From NCBI GenBank assembly GCA_039177555.1, contig JBCDFV010000008.1, positions 62,001 through 126,000 on the forward strand: 64,000 nt of DNA. Direction: 5' to 3'. Positions 63,368-64,000 of the stretch are shown piece after piece. The number at the start of each line of letters is the position of its first letter. Positions within the stretch are counted from its first letter, which is position 1. The position numbers and the translations under genes are program-made. The stretch is from JANQGH01 sp039177555 (GTDB lineage Bacteria; Pseudomonadota; Alphaproteobacteria; DSM-16000; Inquilinaceae). The notes beneath the pieces are model-generated. The model saw only the letters and a list, made by a program, of their open reading frames with translations, did not search any database and was not told the DNA's origin.

Positions 63368-64000
63368 ATGAACGCTACGAGACTGCTTCTCGCGACGGCC
63401 CTCACCGGCGCCCTCGCGCTGCCTGCCTATGCGCAGGACACCGGCGCCAGGAACGTCATCCTGATGATCTCCGACGGCATCGGCTTCAACGGCTGGCTTG
63501 CCGCCGATTACTATCAAGGCCTCGCGGGCCAGCAATCCTATCAGATCGCCCGCCCGGACGGCACGACGCCGGTCGTCTACGGCCTGGATCACCATGCGCT
63601 GAACCTGATCGACGCCCAGGGCAACGTGCTTCCCAGCGGTGAAGACGTCGCGCTGGCCGCCGGTGCGGTGGCCCAGGGCTATGACCCCTCGACGCGCTGG
63701 CTGCGGTTTGAGAATACGATGGCCAACGACTTTCCGCCGGTGGGCGAACGCTACACCTCCTACACCGACAGCGCGGCTGCCGGGACCGCGCTGATGGCCG
63801 GCCGCAAGACGTCGAACGGCCGCGTCAACCTGGATTGGACGGGCGAGGAGGTCCTGCGCACCATCGCGCAGATTGCCATGGACCAGGACCGCGCCGCAGG
63901 CTCGGTGGCCTCGGTGATGGTGTCGCACGCGACCCCCGCCGCCGTGATCGCGCACAACATCTCGCGCAACAACTATGTCGACATCTTCAACGAGATGGTG
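63368..64000 (+). CDS. Alkaline phosphatase, PhoA family (3' end outside window)
   Basis: The frame from the ATG at 63368 stays open to the window edge, giving 211 residues. GAAAGG lies seven bases upstream. A signal peptide ends AYAQ. The metal-binding ILMISDGIG has its aspartate at 36, the nucleophile serine is at 135 in YTDSAAAGTALMAGRKT, and a further metal or active-site segment is SVMVSHATPAAVIAHN with histidine 187. It is a periplasmic phosphomonoesterase for phosphate scavenging. It follows a 294-base region with no other gene. Confidence 0.88.
   Translation, partial: MNATRLLLATALTGALALPAYAQDTGARNVILMISDGIGFNGWLAADYYQGLAGQQSYQIARPDGTTPVVYGLDHHALNLIDAQGNVLPSGEDVALAAGAVAQGYDPSTRWLRFENTMANDFPPVGERYTSYTDSAAAGTALMAGRKTSNGRVNLDWTGEEVLRTIAQIAMDQDRAAGSVASVMVSHATPAAVIAHNISRNNYVDIFNEMV

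Overview
The window looks like a chromosome segment of a GC-rich alphaproteobacterium, probably from a Rhodospirillales-like lineage. Three things point there. The housekeeping gene order is dnaE, rpsB-tsf-pyrH-frr-uppS-cdsA-dxr-rseP-bamA-ompH-lpxD-fabZ, gltA, gltX, comEC, lexA-moeA-moaC-trpC-trpD-trpG-trpE-ppiD, tpiA, secG, pyrG, kdsA. A GTTC-N7-GTTC SOS box lies upstream of lexA, as is typical of this class. The organism is diderm, with BamA, an OmpH/Skp chaperone, LpxD and KDO synthesis. The lineage call is an inference from gene order and motifs; no database was searched.

Positions 1-6200 are accessory. They hold the 3' part of a very large secreted repeat protein whose 300-residue units combine a cadherin-like fold with a second beta domain that appears to be interrupted by a helical hairpin. 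A short second gene carries one eroded copy of the same unit.

Positions 6200-13900 hold a five-gene peptide ABC transporter divided between strands: the ATPases dppD and dppF run leftward with anmK, and the binding protein and two permeases run rightward. A DMT-family exporter follows. Having the MurNAc-recycling kinase AnmK inside a peptide-uptake locus suggests murein salvage.

Positions 13900-28200 are mixed accessory and metabolic genes: a PepSY protein, a DUF1045 2H-phosphoesterase-like protein, the cbpA-cbpM chaperone pair, the 5-oxoprolinase genes pxpA and pxpBC read divergently, a secreted array of nine PPC-like domains with no catalytic domain, a ThDP enzyme, a cupin, a 2-hydroxyacid dehydrogenase and an outer-membrane beta-barrel protein.

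Positions 28400-62200 are core genome. dnaE leads into translation (S2, EF-Ts, RRF), pyrimidine (UMP kinase), isoprenoid and lipid (UppS, CdsA, Dxr) and envelope biogenesis genes (RseP, BamA, OmpH, LpxD, FabZ). Citrate synthase, GltX, ComEC, LexA, molybdenum cofactor and tryptophan genes plus PpiD run mostly leftward. tpiA-secG-pyrG-kdsA and a DinB-family gene run rightward. The lpxA-lpxI-lpxB genes usually found after fabZ are not here. The window closes with a YegS-like lipid kinase and the 5' part of an alkaline phosphatase gene.

I found no rRNA, tRNA, CRISPR array, insertion sequence or phage gene.
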